Assembly (NCBI RefSeq): GCF_030704305.1
Contig: NZ_CP131935.1
Coordinates: 186,001-250,000 of the forward strand
Direction of reading: 5' to 3'
From: Massilia sp. R2A-15
GTDB taxonomy: Bacteria > Pseudomonadota > Gammaproteobacteria > Burkholderiales > Burkholderiaceae_D
Length of the DNA: 64,000 bases
Shown: piece by piece, positions 1-9,489 of the stretch
How the letters are laid out: each line of letters opens with the position of its first letter
How positions within the stretch are numbered: the stretch's first letter is position 1
Position numbers and translations under genes: made by a program
The notes under the pieces: model-generated
The model's database searches: none
What the model was told of the DNA's origin: nothing
Seen by the model: the letters and a program-made list of their open reading frames with translations, nothing else

Positions 1-275
1 TGTTCCTGCTGTTCCTGTACCTTCTTCTGATCGGCCGCGGCCTGATGATCGCGGCGAACGCGCCGACCCTGTTCACGCGCCTGCTGGCCGGCGCGATCAC
101 GATGATCTTCTTCACCTACGCCTTCGTCAACATGGGCATGGTCAGCGGCATCCTGCCGGTGGTCGGCGTGCCTCTGCCGTTCATGAGCTACGGCGGCACC
201 GCGCTGTTCACGCTGGGCCTGGGCGCCGGCATCCTGATGAGCATTCAGAAAAACCGCAAGCTGGTGCAGACATGA
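1..275 (+). CDS. rodA: Rod shape-determining protein RodA, C-terminal part (5' end outside window)
   Basis: This is the last ~91 residues of a SEDS-family peptidoglycan glycosyltransferase, which polymerises lipid II during cell elongation in the inner membrane. The reading frame is open from base 3. The visible part is hydrophobic and contains the conserved SEDS C-terminal segment with [17 protein letters not shown], followed by a final membrane helix and a short basic tail ending KLVQT. The stop overlaps the start of rlpA by 4 bases (ATGA), which indicates translational coupling. RodA and FtsW share this motif. The rlpA neighbour favours RodA, as in mrdB-rlpA clusters. Confidence 0.88.
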   Translation, partial: FLLFLYLLLIGRGLMIAANAPTLFTRLLAGAITMIFFTYAFVNMGMVSGILPVVGVPLPFMSYGGTALFTLGLGAGILMSIQKNRKLVQT

Positions 276-1228
276 TGCGGCGCCTGATTTGCGTGGCGGC
301 GGCGCTGGCGCTGGCCGCCTGCGGCACGACGCAGCACAAGCCGGCGGCGCCGGTTCCGGCCTCTCCGCGCGCGCCGGTGGCCGCCCATCCCAAGGCCGTG
401 GACCTGCCGGCGTTGCCGGCCGCCGGCTCGGGCCGGGGCGGCTACTATCTCGACGACGGGCCGGGTGACAATCCGCCGCCGGGCCTGCGCGACGTGCCCG
501 ATGCGGTGGTCAAGGCCGAGGTGCTGTCGAAGTACGGCAACCGGCCCTACGTCGTGTTCGGGAAAACCTACACGCCGGTGACCGGCGACGCGCCGTTCAC
601 GCAGCGCGGCGTCGCCAGCTGGTACGGCAAGAAGTTCCACGGGCAGCGCACGTCGTCGGGCGAGCTTTACGACATGTACAAGATGACGGCTGCCCATCCG
701 ACCTTGCCGATTCCGTCGTATGCGCGGATCACGAGCCTGGCGACCGGCAAATCGGTGGTGGTGCGCGTCAACGACCGCGGGCCTTTCCATTCGAGCCGCG
801 TGGTGGACGTTTCCTACACGGCGGCGCTGAAACTGGGCCTGCTGGGGAAGGGCAGCCACGAGGTTGAAATCGAACGCCTGTTTGCCGGCAGGCCGGAGCA
901 GCCCACACCGGTGACGACGCTGGTGGTGGAAGAGCACACGTTGCAGGAGAACGAGGCGCGCGTGGAAGCGGCGCCGCTGGTGCGCCGGCAGACCGACGGT
1001 TTTTATCTGCAGCTTGGCGCCTTCGGCAGACAGGAGAGCGCGGCCGGCGTGCGCAGCCGCGTGCTCGCATCGGGCGCGGTGGAACAGGTGGAAGTGGTGC
1101 AGGCCGGCGCCGTGCACCGGCTGTACGGCGGCCCGTTCGCCAGCCGCGACGAAGCGTTGAAGGCGGCGCGCGCGCTGCCTTCAACGCTGGGAATCAAGCC
1201 GATCGTGGTGAGACGCAGCGCCGACTGA
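272..1228 (+). CDS. rlpA: Septal ring lytic transglycosylase RlpA family lipoprotein
   Basis: 318 residues. The N-terminus [18 protein letters not shown] is a lipoprotein signal with an LAAC lipobox, so the protein should be anchored in the outer membrane. A double-psi beta-barrel domain lies at about residues 105-205 and includes [17 protein letters not shown] and VRVNDRGPF, holding the family's catalytic Asp context. A SPOR domain (about 245-318, starting GFYLQLGAF) should bind glycan strands stripped of stem peptides at the division site. The family cleaves such naked glycans in Pseudomonas. A second ATG lies 3 bases downstream. The gene is coupled to rodA. Confidence 0.9.
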   Translation: MMRRLICVAAALALAACGTTQHKPAAPVPASPRAPVAAHPKAVDLPALPAAGSGRGGYYLDDGPGDNPPPGLRDVPDAVVKAEVLSKYGNRPYVVFGKTYTPVTGDAPFTQRGVASWYGKKFHGQRTSSGELYDMYKMTAAHPTLPIPSYARITSLATGKSVVVRVNDRGPFHSSRVVDVSYTAALKLGLLGKGSHEVEIERLFAGRPEQPTPVTTLVVEEHTLQENEARVEAAPLVRRQTDGFYLQLGAFGRQESAAGVRSRVLASGAVEQVEVVQAGAVHRLYGGPFASRDEALKAARALPSTLGIKPIVVRRSAD

Positions 1229-1234
1229 ACCGGA

Positions 1235-1888
1235 TTACTTGCAGGAGCCGGTTTCGGCCGAAGCAAAACTGCCCGCGATATCCACGATGCGCGCCTTCGC
1301 GGCGGCATCGATGCCGCGGAAGCGGAACTCCACCTTTTCGGCCGAACCGCCGCGCGAGGCGATGCGCGCGCTGTGCACGCCCTGCTTGACCAACGAGGCC
1401 AGCAAGGCCTGCGCCGCCGCTTCCGATTTGAACACCCCAAGCGAAATGCCCCACTTCATCGCCGAGCTGTCGGACATGATGAAGTAGTCGGTCACGCCCA
1501 GCGCCTTCAGCTCGCCGGCCTTCTTCTCGGCGCCTTCCTTGCTGCCTTGCGGCGGAATGTAGACGATGTGGCTGGTGGCGTCGGAGCCCGCGCTGGTTTC
1601 GCGCTTCATGCGATCGCCCAGTTGCAGCGACGCGAGCCGGGATTCGAAGCGCCGCGCCTCCGCGGCGGCGAGATTGCCGACCGCGAGGCAGGCGACCGTT
1701 TCCGCCGCTTTGGACGGCTCGGCCGGCGCCGGCGGCGCCGCGACCATTACCATCTTGCCGGCATTGAGCTGGTTCTTCATGCGCGCCGGCTCGTGCTCAT
1801 TGCCGCTGAAATGCCCAAGCATGCCCTGGCTGTAGGCGAGCAGCACGGCGTTCGCCGCCAGCAGGGACCAGAAGATAAATTTCAGCAC
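1235..1888 (-). CDS. SPOR-domain membrane protein, last gene of the argS operon
   Basis: 217 residues. One N-terminal membrane helix (about residues 3-22, FIFWSLLAANAVLLAYSQG) is followed by a low-complexity linker containing APPAPAEPSKAAE. The C-terminal half (about 105-180) resembles a SPOR fold, with repeated GVFKSEAAAQALLASL-like elements. It probably sits in the inner membrane facing the periplasm and binds peptidoglycan. It begins 3 bases after coaX ends and converges on rlpA. It is the second SPOR protein of this operon. The SPOR assignment is from pattern only, and the specific role is unknown. Confidence 0.7.
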   Translation of the reverse strand: MLKFIFWSLLAANAVLLAYSQGMLGHFSGNEHEPARMKNQLNAGKMVMVAAPPAPAEPSKAAETVACLAVGNLAAAEARRFESRLASLQLGDRMKRETSAGSDATSHIVYIPPQGSKEGAEKKAGELKALGVTDYFIMSDSSAMKWGISLGVFKSEAAAQALLASLVKQGVHSARIASRGGSAEKVEFRFRGIDAAAKARIVDIAGSFASAETGSCK

Positions 1889-1891
1889 CGG

Positions 1892-2620
1892 CTATTCCCC
1901 CGAGATTGCGGCGGCGTGCAAGCCGGCCAGCACGATGTTGTCGACCATCCGGCACGGCGCCGACAGCGCCGGTGCGATGTAGCGCGCCGCGCCGCCCGAC
2001 AGCATGCACAGGCTGGCGCCGAGCAGGCGGCACGCGCGCTCGATGGCGCCGGCCTGCGCCGACACGCAGCCGGACAGGATCGCGTCGTCGGTATTGTCGG
2101 CGAAACCGGCCGGCACCGCGCCGGCCGGGGCGATATGCGGCAGCTGCGCCGTGTTGCGCGCCAGCGAACTGGCCATCAGGCCGAGGCCCGGCAGGATCAT
2201 CCCGCCCAGGAAGCGGCCATCCGCGGTGAGCGCGTCGATGGTGGTCGCGGTGCCGCAGGTGGCTACCACCAGCGCCTTGCCCGGCTCCAGCGCGCGTGCG
2301 CCGATGGCGGCGGCGAAGCGGTCGCTGCCCAGCTGCGCCGGATCGCGATAGCCGTTGCGCACGCCCGCGCGCCGCGGCACGGAGGCGAACCACTCGCATT
2401 CGACCGCAGGCAGAATTTGTTCGAGCGAGGCACGCACGCCGGGTCCGGCCACGTTGGACACGATCGCGCGCGTGAGCGCGTGCTGCGCCCAACTGGCCTG
2501 CATCGACGGCAATTCGTCATGCGCGGCGGCGCCGGAAGCGATCCATTCGCCCACGGCCGCATCGTCGGCGGCGAGCGCCCATTTGACGCGGGTGTTGCCG
2601 GCGTCGATCAGCAGCAGCAT
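1892..2620 (-). CDS. coaX: Type III pantothenate kinase
   Basis: 242 residues. It phosphorylates pantothenate, the first step of coenzyme A synthesis. Type III kinases are ASKHA-fold enzymes and are feedback-resistant to CoA. The N-terminal phosphate loop is MLLLIDAGNTRVKWALA. GSDRFAAAIGA (catalytic Asp region) and CGTATTIDAL follow. The start at 2620 is preferred because LLIDAGNTRVKW is the canonical N-terminus. An upstream in-frame extension would run through the end of birA. It starts 1 base after the birA stop. The birA-coaX order is common in beta-proteobacteria. Confidence 0.92.
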   Translation of the reverse strand: MLLLIDAGNTRVKWALAADDAAVGEWIASGAAAHDELPSMQASWAQHALTRAIVSNVAGPGVRASLEQILPAVECEWFASVPRRAGVRNGYRDPAQLGSDRFAAAIGARALEPGKALVVATCGTATTIDALTADGRFLGGMILPGLGLMASSLARNTAQLPHIAPAGAVPAGFADNTDDAILSGCVSAQAGAIERACRLLGASLCMLSGGAARYIAPALSAPCRMVDNIVLAGLHAAAISGE

Positions 2621-2621
2621 C

Positions 2622-3389
2622 TCAGGCGCCTCCCAGCCGCAGCGACACGTCGCCGGCCAGCACGGCGACGCGGCCCGCATCGGTGTCGAGCAGCAGGCGG
2701 CCGCTGTCGTCCACGCCCACGGCCAGTCCCTGCTGGACACATTCACCGTTGTCGAGGATGCGCACCGGCTGGCCGCGCCATCCGTGCAGGGCGTCCCAGC
2801 GCGCGCGGAAGGCGCCGAAGCCCGCCTGTTCGAACTGATTCATCGCCGCGGCCAGCGCGTCGAGCAGGGCGGCCATCAGCACGTTGCGATCCATGCGCGC
2901 CAGCCAGGGCGCAGTCGCCACCGCGCGGCCGATGCGCGTTTCGAGATCGGCAGGCATCTGAAGGTTCAGGCCGATGCCGATCACCGCCCAGGTGCCGCCG
3001 TCGGGCGCACCCTGGGTTTCGATCAGGATGCCGGCCAGCTTCTCGCCGTCCTTGAGCACATCGTTCGGCCACTTCAGCTGCACCGGAACGTCGAGCGCGC
3101 CGAGCGCCTCGGCCAGCGCGACGCCCACCGCCAGCGGCAGCCCGAGCAGGCGCTGCGGCGAGCCTTCGAATTTCCAGGCCAGCGAAAAGGTCAGCGAATC
3201 GCCGGGCGCCGACAGCCAGCTGCGTCCGGCGCGGCCGCGGCCCGCGGTCTGGTGTTCGGCAACCAGCAGCAGAGGGCGGGCGAGGCCGGCCGCGCGCGCC
3301 ATCAGGTCGGCGTTGGTGGAGCCGGTTTGCGCCACCACTTCCACGTCGGCGGCGGCAGTGCGCAGCGCCATGATGGCGGCGGCGTTCAC
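2622..3389 (-). CDS. birA: Biotin--[acetyl-CoA-carboxylase] ligase, monofunctional
   Basis: 255 residues. It activates biotin to biotinyl-AMP and transfers it to the biotin carrier protein of acetyl-CoA carboxylase. Motifs seen are TGSTNADLM, the adenylate-binding loop GRGRAGRSW, and LKWPNDVLKDGEKLAGILIE. It lacks the N-terminal winged-helix repressor domain of E. coli BirA, so it is probably a group I ligase without DNA binding. The start is taken as the GTG at 3389, overlapping the SDR stop as GTGA. Other starts would run deep into the SDR gene. Confidence 0.9.
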   Translation of the reverse strand: MNAAAIMALRTAAADVEVVAQTGSTNADLMARAAGLARPLLLVAEHQTAGRGRAGRSWLSAPGDSLTFSLAWKFEGSPQRLLGLPLAVGVALAEALGALDVPVQLKWPNDVLKDGEKLAGILIETQGAPDGGTWAVIGIGLNLQMPADLETRIGRAVATAPWLARMDRNVLMAALLDALAAAMNQFEQAGFGAFRARWDALHGWRGQPVRILDNGECVQQGLAVGVDDSGRLLLDTDAGRVAVLAGDVSLRLGGA

Positions 3390-4153
3390 AGCGCGCTCCC
3401 GCGCGGCTTGCGCGGCGCGCGCACGAAGGCCTTGTCGTACACCGCGTTCGGCAGTGCGCGCAGCAGCTTGGCGACCACGCCCATCTGCCACGGGATGACG
3501 CGGTAGCTGTCGCCGGCGGCGATCGCCGCGGCGGCCTTTTCGGCGAAGCGCGCGGCCGGCATCAGGAAGGGCATCGGGTAGGGATTGTTCTGGGTCATCG
3601 GGGTGTCGATGTAGCCGGGCGCGATGGTGACGACGCGCACGCCATGCGGCTTGAGTTCGAGGCGCAGCGATTCGCAGTAGCTCAGCACCGCCGCCTTCGA
3701 TGCGCTGTAGGCGCCGGCGCCGGGCAGGCCGCGGATGCCGGCCACGCTGCCGATGCCGACCAGCGTGCCGCCATGCGTTTTCATGCCGGCGATGAAGGGC
3801 GCGAACGTCGCGACGGTGGCGCTGACGTTGGTCGCGAGGATGGTGTCGAACACCGCCAGGTCTTCGGCATGCTCGGTCAGCGTGCCCGCCGAGACGCCCG
3901 CATTGGCGATGACGATGTCGGCGCCGCCCACGCTGGCGATGAAATCCGCGGCCGCCGCGGCAAGGGCCGCGCGGTCGGTGACGTCGGCTTCATACACGCG
4001 ATGGCGTTCGGGATTGGGCAGGCTGGCGGCAAGCTCCTCGAGCGCGCCACGGCGGCGCGCCAGCAGTCCGAGCGTGGCGCCCTGGGCGGCATATTCGCGC
4101 GCCAGCGCCGCGCCGAGGCCGCTCGAGGCGCCGGTGATGAAGACGCGTTTCAT
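3386..4153 (-). CDS. Short-chain dehydrogenase/reductase (SDR) family oxidoreductase
   Basis: 255 residues. A classical SDR with the NAD(P)-binding glycine motif TGASSGLG at about residues 7-14, the NAG motif (IVIANAGVSAG), an active-site Ser, and YSASKAAV carrying the catalytic Tyr-xxx-Lys. The substrate cannot be read from sequence. The start MKRVFITG at 4153 matches the usual SDR N-terminus. It lies between dsbA (11-base gap) and birA (4-base overlap), so it is cotranscribed with housekeeping genes. A C-terminal basic tail (RAPRKPRG) is present. Confidence 0.85.
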   Translation of the reverse strand: MKRVFITGASSGLGAALAREYAAQGATLGLLARRRGALEELAASLPNPERHRVYEADVTDRAALAAAAADFIASVGGADIVIANAGVSAGTLTEHAEDLAVFDTILATNVSATVATFAPFIAGMKTHGGTLVGIGSVAGIRGLPGAGAYSASKAAVLSYCESLRLELKPHGVRVVTIAPGYIDTPMTQNNPYPMPFLMPAARFAEKAAAAIAAGDSYRVIPWQMGVVAKLLRALPNAVYDKAFVRAPRKPRGSAL

Positions 4154-4164
4154 GGCGCGCGTGC

Positions 4165-4827
4165 CTATTTCTTTTCCGCTTTCGCTTTCGCGACGAGGTA
4201 GTCCATGACCTTGAGCGCCGCCTGCTGCTGCGCGTCCTCGGTCTGCGCGGACTTGTCGGCCTCGCCGGCGATCGACGGCGAGGTGATGAAGCGGCCGTCC
4301 ACGGCGACCAGCGGCCACTCGTTGACGCGATAGGCCCCCATCAGCGCGTTGGCGCGGCGCAGCTTGGCCTGCACGCCGAACGACTTCCAGGCTTCGACGA
4401 AACGGGCGCGGTCGATGCCGGCCTTCGCGGCCCAGTCGAACACGGCATCGTCGGTGGCAAGGCGCAGCCGCTCGATGTGCATCGCGTCGAACGCCTTCTG
4501 GTGATACGGATCGAGCATGCCCAGCGCTTCGAGCGTGTAGAACAGATGCTGCTGCGCCGCGATGCCGCCGCTGCCGCCCACATGGACGCGCTTGAACACG
4601 ATGTTCGCGCCCTGCTTTTTGACCCAGGCGCTGATCAGGGGCTCGAAGCGGTTGCAGTGAGGGCAGTAGTAGGCGAAGAATTCGGTGACTTCAACCTTGT
4701 TGCCGGCGTCGGTGTTCTGCGCCTCCGGCAGGGTCAGGTAATCGGCGCCGTTCTTCGGCTCCGCCGCGGCGGCAAAACCGGCCAGCACAAGGGCGGCCGC
4801 GCACAGCAAGGTACGGATCAATCGCAT
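4165..4827 (-). CDS. dsbA: Thiol:disulfide interchange protein DsbA
   Basis: 220 residues. A periplasmic oxidant that introduces disulfides into exported proteins and is normally reoxidised by DsbB. An N-terminal signal peptide (MRLIRTLLCAAALVLAGFAAAA) precedes a thioredoxin fold whose active site is FAYYCPHCNRFEP (Cys55 and Cys58). The cis-Pro loop is seen in NEWPLVAVDG. The length is typical. It sits 14 bases downstream of a SPOR-domain gene in the argS operon. No dsbB is visible in the window. Confidence 0.93.
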   Translation of the reverse strand: MRLIRTLLCAAALVLAGFAAAAEPKNGADYLTLPEAQNTDAGNKVEVTEFFAYYCPHCNRFEPLISAWVKKQGANIVFKRVHVGGSGGIAAQQHLFYTLEALGMLDPYHQKAFDAMHIERLRLATDDAVFDWAAKAGIDRARFVEAWKSFGVQAKLRRANALMGAYRVNEWPLVAVDGRFITSPSIAGEADKSAQTEDAQQQAALKVMDYLVAKAKAEKK

Positions 4828-4841
4828 CGAATACTCCTGGC

Positions 4842-5501
4842 TTATTTCTGGTTGCGGACGATGGCGACGTCAACGCCGCTGTCGATCAGTTTGGCGCGCG
4901 CGCGATCCCTTGCCTCGACCTGGCTGAACGGCCCGATGCGCACGCGGTGCAGCACACCGGCGTCGCTGGTGCGGTCGCTGATCGACGCTTCGAAGCCGAG
5001 CAGGGCCAGCTTGGCGCGGGTCGCTTCCGCATCCGACATCTCGCGGAATGCGCCGGCCTGCAGGAAGTAGACCACCTTGTCGTCGGCCGCCGCTTCGGTG
5101 CGCGCGGCAACGACGCGCGCCAGTTCGTGCGGTGCCGGCGCTTCGGCCGCCGGCGGCGCGACGGGCGCCTTGCCCTCGGCCTTCAGGTCGGCCGGATCCT
5201 TCAGGCCCGCGATGACTTTCGCCAGCGGGTCGGCGTCCGCCGCAGGCTTGGCCTTCTCGGCGAACTGCTTGTTCGCCTCGCGCGCCGCGTCGCGGCTGCC
5301 GTACAGCGGCTTGTTCGGATCGGTCACCTGGCCCGGTGTCGGATCGGTCGGCTTGCCCGCCTTGGCGCTCTTTTCGGTGAACGGCGTCGAACCCTTGGTG
5401 ATGACGAGCGCCACCGCCACCGCGATGCCCAGGCCGACGATCAGGCCGATGATGAGTCCCGTGAGGGTGTTGCCTTGCTGGCGGCGAGGAGTAAGGTGCA
5501 T
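4842..5501 (-). CDS. SPOR-domain protein (FtsN-like architecture) downstream of argS
   Basis: 219 residues. A short basic cytoplasmic N-terminus (MHLTPRRQQGN) leads into one membrane helix (LTGLIIGLIVGLGIAVAVALVI), a long Ala/Pro/Lys linker and a C-terminal SPOR domain from about residue 145 (VVYFLQAGAFREMSDAEATRAKLALLG). This architecture resembles FtsN and fits binding to denuded septal glycan. It is 31 bases downstream of argS. In E. coli ftsN is not linked to argS, but an argS-SPOR arrangement is common in beta-proteobacteria. A division role is inferred. Confidence 0.78.
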   Translation of the reverse strand: MHLTPRRQQGNTLTGLIIGLIVGLGIAVAVALVITKGSTPFTEKSAKAGKPTDPTPGQVTDPNKPLYGSRDAAREANKQFAEKAKPAADADPLAKVIAGLKDPADLKAEGKAPVAPPAAEAPAPHELARVVAARTEAAADDKVVYFLQAGAFREMSDAEATRAKLALLGFEASISDRTSDAGVLHRVRIGPFSQVEARDRARAKLIDSGVDVAIVRNQK

Positions 5502-5532
5502 TGGTGCCTTCAGGTTGACTGTCCGGGAGCGG

Positions 5533-7242
5533 TTACATCTTGTTCGGCGCGGAGACGCCGATCAGCGCGAGGCCGTTGCGCAGCACCTGGCGGGTGGCGA
5601 CCATCAGCGCCAGGCGCGCCATCTTGGTCGCCTCGTCGTCCACCAGCACGCGCTCGGCGTTGTAGTAGCCGTGCAGTTCGCCGGCCAGGTCGCGCAGGTA
5701 GAACGCGATCTGGTGCGGGCCCAGCTCGGTGAGCGCGCGCTCGAGCGCTTCAGGGTAGTGCGCCAGGGTCGCCAGCAGGGTCGCTTCGCGCGGGGCGGTC
5801 AGCGGCGACAGGTCCACGCCGGCGAGGGTCGATTCGTCGCCGTTCCATTGCGCCAGCACCGAGCAGATGCGCGCGTGGGCGTACTGCACGTAGTAGACCG
5901 GGTTCTCGTCCGAGTGCTTCAGCGCGACGTCCACGTCGAACACGAATTCGGTGTCGGCCTTGCGCGAGATGAGGAAGAAGCGCACCGCGTCGCGGCCGCG
6001 CGCGATGTCGCCGTTGCCGGACCATTCGATCAGGTCGCGCACGGTCACGTACGAGCCGGCGCGCTTGGAGATCTTGACCTCTTCGCCGTTCTTCATCACG
6101 GTGACCATCTTGTGCAGGATGTAGTCGGGATAGCCCTGGGCGATGCCCATGTCCACCGCCTGCAGGCCGGCGCGCACGCGCGCGATGGTGCCGTGGTGGT
6201 CGCTGCCCTGGATGTTGATCGCCTGGACGAAGCCGCGCTGCCACTTGACGATGTGGTAGGCCACGTCCGGCACGAAGTAGGTGTAGGTGCCGTCGGACTT
6301 GCGCATCACGCGGTCCTTGTCGTCGCCGTAGTCGGTGGTGCGCAGCCACAGCGCGCCGCCGTCCTCGAACGTATGGCCGGCCGCGACCAGGGTATCGACC
6401 GCCTTGTTCACCTTGCCGTCGGCGTACAGCGACGACTCGAGGAAGTAGTTGTCGAACTTGACGCCGAAGGCCTGCAGGTCGATGTCCTGCTCGTTGCGCA
6501 GGTAGGTCACGGCGAACGAGCGGATCGAGTCGATGTCCTCGACGTTCTTGCTGGCGGTGGCGGGCAGGCCGTCGCTGGCGGAGACGGTCCTGCCAAGCTT
6601 GAAGTCCTCGGCGATGTCGGCGATGTAGTCGCCGTTGTAGGCCGACTCGGGCCACTGGGTGTCGCCCGGGCGGAAGCCTTTCAGGCGCGCCTGCACCGAG
6701 TTGGCCAGGGTCTGGATCTGCACGCCGGCGTCGTTGTAGTAGAACTCGCGGGTGACGGCGTAGCCCTGCGACTCGAACAGGGCCGACAGCGCATCGCCCA
6801 GCGCGGCCTGGCGGCCGTGGCCCACGTGCAGCGGGCCGGTCGGATTGGCCGAGACGAATTCGATGATGACCTTCTTGCCGGCGCCGGCTTCGCTGCGGCC
6901 GTATTGGGCGCCTTGCGCCAGGATGGTGGAGACCACCGACTGCTTGGCGCTGGCGGCCACGCGCAGGTTGATGAAGCCGGGGCCGGCGACGTCGGCCGCT
7001 TCGACCAGGCCTTGTGCGGCGGGATCGGCCAGCAGGGCGGCGACGATCTTGGTCGCCAGCTCGCGCGGGTTCATTTTCAGCTGCTTGGCCAACTGCATCG
7101 CGATGTTGCAGGCGACGTCGCCGTGCGCCGGATCGCGCGGCCGCTCGAGCACCACGGCGGGCGCCAGGTCGGTGCCGGCGGTCAGTGGGGCGAGGGCGGC
7201 CTGGAACAGGGCGACGATTTCAAGTTTTTGTTGGGCGAGCAT
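5533..7242 (-). CDS. argS: Arginyl-tRNA synthetase
   Basis: 569 residues. Class I aminoacyl-tRNA synthetase that charges tRNA-Arg. The HIGH signature appears as [16 protein letters not shown] (about residues 130-145). The KMSKS-equivalent is [15 protein letters not shown], a usual ArgS variant. The N-terminal Add1 domain and the C-terminal anticodon-binding DALR domain (about 450-569) are both present. Length matches the family. It is the first gene of the seven-gene minus-strand operon and is divergent from rsmB. Confidence 0.96.
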   Translation of the reverse strand: MLAQQKLEIVALFQAALAPLTAGTDLAPAVVLERPRDPAHGDVACNIAMQLAKQLKMNPRELATKIVAALLADPAAQGLVEAADVAGPGFINLRVAASAKQSVVSTILAQGAQYGRSEAGAGKKVIIEFVSANPTGPLHVGHGRQAALGDALSALFESQGYAVTREFYYNDAGVQIQTLANSVQARLKGFRPGDTQWPESAYNGDYIADIAEDFKLGRTVSASDGLPATASKNVEDIDSIRSFAVTYLRNEQDIDLQAFGVKFDNYFLESSLYADGKVNKAVDTLVAAGHTFEDGGALWLRTTDYGDDKDRVMRKSDGTYTYFVPDVAYHIVKWQRGFVQAINIQGSDHHGTIARVRAGLQAVDMGIAQGYPDYILHKMVTVMKNGEEVKISKRAGSYVTVRDLIEWSGNGDIARGRDAVRFFLISRKADTEFVFDVDVALKHSDENPVYYVQYAHARICSVLAQWNGDESTLAGVDLSPLTAPREATLLATLAHYPEALERALTELGPHQIAFYLRDLAGELHGYYNAERVLVDDEATKMARLALMVATRQVLRNGLALIGVSAPNKM

Positions 7243-7336
7243 GTGCTGGTGTTCTGTCAGAGTGAAAAAGGCGGTGGCTGAGCCACAGGCAAACAGTGCC
7301 CATTATACTGGTTTGAAGCCGTGTGGAATATGTTGC

Positions 7337-7377
7337 CTATGATACAGTTTTGAGCGATTTCGTTGCCAAAATGTATC
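7337..7377. promoter_or_regulatory. Inverted repeat in the argS/rsmB divergent intergenic region
   Basis: The spacer between the two divergent genes (7243-7466) is locally AT-rich and holds a near-perfect inverted repeat: GATACAGTTTT at 7341-7351 opposite AAAATGTATC at 7368-7377, separated by 16 bases. It could be an operator or part of overlapping divergent promoters. No -35/-10 pair could be assigned with confidence. Confidence 0.3.
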
Positions 7378-7466
7378 GTTTTTGATGCGCCGCAAGCCTT
7401 AGCCGTTACAATTGGCGCCTTTATATAGTGGGCGCCGCGGCGTCCGCGCCTCACGCAAAGACCATC

Positions 7467-8876
7467 ATGACAGCCAAGCGCCCAACGCTCTCCATCAAGC
7501 CTTCAGCGCCAAAAGCGCCTCCCCGCGTGCGCGCCAGCTATGAAGTCAAGCCGGTGCTGCAGCCAGGCTACCTGCCGCAGTTGAAGGCCGATTCGCTGGC
7601 GCTGGCGCTGCTGGGCGCCGCCAACGCGGTGTCGCAGGTGCGCGCCGGCGTGACCTTGCCGCAGGCCCTGACCACCGCGTTCGGCGTCACCCAGGCCACG
7701 CCGCAGACGCGCGGCGCGATCCAGGACATCGCCTACCGCACCATGCGTCAGCTGGGACGCAGCGAGACCCTGCTCGGCCTGATGACGTCCAAGGCGCCGG
7801 AGCCGCCGATGCTCGCCAGCCTGCTGTGCTGCGCGCTGGCGCTGATCGACACGCCCGACGGCGCCAAGCCGCCGTACGAGGAATTCACCGTGGTCGACCA
7901 GACCGTCACCGTCGCCGCCTCGCACCCTGACATGGCGCACGCCAAGGGCATGGTCAACGCCGTGCTGCGCCGCTTCCTGCGCGAGCGCGAAGAGCTGGTG
8001 AAGACCGCGTTGCTGCAGCCGGTGGCGCAATGGAACTACCCGCAGTGGTGGATCGACACGGCGAAGGCGGCCTATCCGCACAACTGGCAGGCGATCCTCG
8101 CGGCCGGCAACGAGCAGCCGCCACTGACCCTGCGCGTCAACGTGCGCAAGACCACGGTCGAAGCGTACTTACAAACCCTGCAGGACGCCGGCATCGGCGC
8201 GACCCGCATCGGCCCGTCGGCGGTGCGGCTCGACAAGGCGATCGGCGTGAATCTGATCCCCGGCTTCGACGCGGGCCTGTGCTCGGTGCAGGACGCCGGC
8301 GCCCAGCTGGCCGCGCCGCTGCTCGATGTCCATGACGGCATGCGCGTGCTCGACGCCTGCGCCGCCCCGGGCGGCAAGACCGGCCACGTGCTCGAACTGG
8401 CCGACGTCGACCTGACCGCGGTGGACGCCGATCCCAAGCGCCTGGTGCGCGTCGAAGAGAACCTGCAGCGCCTCGGCCTGACGGCCACGCTCAAGGCGTT
8501 CGAGGCGCAGACGAAGGTCTGGTGGGACGGCGAGCCGTTCGACCGCATCCTGACCGACGTGCCATGCACCGCCTCGGGCATCGTGCGGCGCCACCCCGAC
8601 ATCCGCTGGCTGCGGCGCAAGGGCGACGCGCTCCAACTTGCAACACTTTCATCCAAAATTCTCGACAACCTTTGGCAGATGCTGCGGCCCAATGGTAAAT
8701 TGCTGTTCGTGACCTGCTCGCTGTGGCCCCAGGAATCGGAGGCCCAGGCGGCGGCATTTGCGGCGCGCCACGGAGCGATCCGGCTCGACGCGCCCGGCCA
8801 GCTGCTTCCCACCGGAGGCGCGGAGGAGGATCACGACGGATTGTTCTACGCCCTGTTCCAGAAAAGCGCGGCGTGA
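7467..8876 (+). CDS. rsmB: 16S rRNA (cytosine(967)-C(5))-methyltransferase RsmB
   Basis: 469 residues. Methylates C967 of 16S rRNA using S-adenosylmethionine. It has an N-terminal NusB-like RNA-binding domain and a C-terminal Rossmann methyltransferase. The SAM loop is DACAAPGGKTGHVLEL. Motif IV is LTDVPCTASGIVRRHPDIRWLRR and motif VI is FVTCSLWPQESE, which supply the two functional cysteines of the family. ATG 7467 is preferred; an upstream in-frame start at 7428 adds only 13 weak residues. First gene of a run that continues with DUF4390 and ntrYX. Confidence 0.93.
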   Translation: MTAKRPTLSIKPSAPKAPPRVRASYEVKPVLQPGYLPQLKADSLALALLGAANAVSQVRAGVTLPQALTTAFGVTQATPQTRGAIQDIAYRTMRQLGRSETLLGLMTSKAPEPPMLASLLCCALALIDTPDGAKPPYEEFTVVDQTVTVAASHPDMAHAKGMVNAVLRRFLREREELVKTALLQPVAQWNYPQWWIDTAKAAYPHNWQAILAAGNEQPPLTLRVNVRKTTVEAYLQTLQDAGIGATRIGPSAVRLDKAIGVNLIPGFDAGLCSVQDAGAQLAAPLLDVHDGMRVLDACAAPGGKTGHVLELADVDLTAVDADPKRLVRVEENLQRLGLTATLKAFEAQTKVWWDGEPFDRILTDVPCTASGIVRRHPDIRWLRRKGDALQLATLSSKILDNLWQMLRPNGKLLFVTCSLWPQESEAQAAAFAARHGAIRLDAPGQLLPTGGAEEDHDGLFYALFQKSAA

Positions 8877-8921
8877 CGGGTCTTTGACCATGCGATGTTT
8901 TTTTAAGGTTTCGGCCCACTT

Positions 8922-9488
8922 GTGACAACCCGATTTTTTCGACTCCTCGCCTGCCAGCTGCTGCTGTTGTTCGCGTGCGCGCAGGCGCTGGCGGCCGACA
9001 CGGTCGACGTCGTGCATGCGCATATCGAGTCGACCGAAGATGGTTACAAGCTGGCGGCCAGCTTCGCGTTCGACCTCAATCACGACCTCGAGGACGCGCT
9101 GCAGCACGGCGTCAAGCTGCACTTCACCACCGAAATCGAGCTGACCCGCCCGCGCTGGTGGTGGGTGTATGACGAAAAGGCCGTGGCGACGCGCCAGACC
9201 CTGATGATCTCCTACGACGCGCTGCTGCGCCGCTATAACGTGCGCGCGCTGGGCAGCGTCCAGCAAAGCTTCCCCACGCTCGACGAAGCGCTGCTGATGA
9301 TCCGGCGCCCTAGCCGCTGGGTCATCGCGCCGCGCGGCGCGCTCAAGCCGGGCGAGACCTACAACGTCAGCGTGCGCATGTTCATGGACCGCGCCTTCCT
9401 GGAAAAGCCGCTGCAGGTCAACGCCTTCAACAACGCCGGATGGCAGCTCAGCTCCGGCAAGAAATACTTCAGCTACAGGGCGGAGTAA
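8922..9488 (+). CDS. DUF4390 domain-containing secreted protein
   Basis: 188 residues with a GTG start. An N-terminal signal peptide (FFRLLACQLLLLFACAQALA) implies export. The mature part contains ALQHGVKLHFTTEIELTRPRWWW and a late segment SRWVIAPRGALKPGETYNVSVRMFMD, typical of the DUF4390 family found just upstream of ntrY in beta-proteobacteria. It is separated from ntrY by 1 base, so the two are cotranscribed. No biochemical function is known; a role in sensing periplasmic signals for NtrY is only a guess from position. Confidence 0.8.
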   Translation: MTTRFFRLLACQLLLLFACAQALAADTVDVVHAHIESTEDGYKLAASFAFDLNHDLEDALQHGVKLHFTTEIELTRPRWWWVYDEKAVATRQTLMISYDALLRRYNVRALGSVQQSFPTLDEALLMIRRPSRWVIAPRGALKPGETYNVSVRMFMDRAFLEKPLQVNAFNNAGWQLSSGKKYFSYRAE

Positions 9489-9489
9489 G

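Noticed and set aside
1373..3055. A 560-codon plus-strand frame across SPOR, coaX and birA
   Set aside because: Composition of a codon-position shadow, and it covers three well-supported minus-strand genes.
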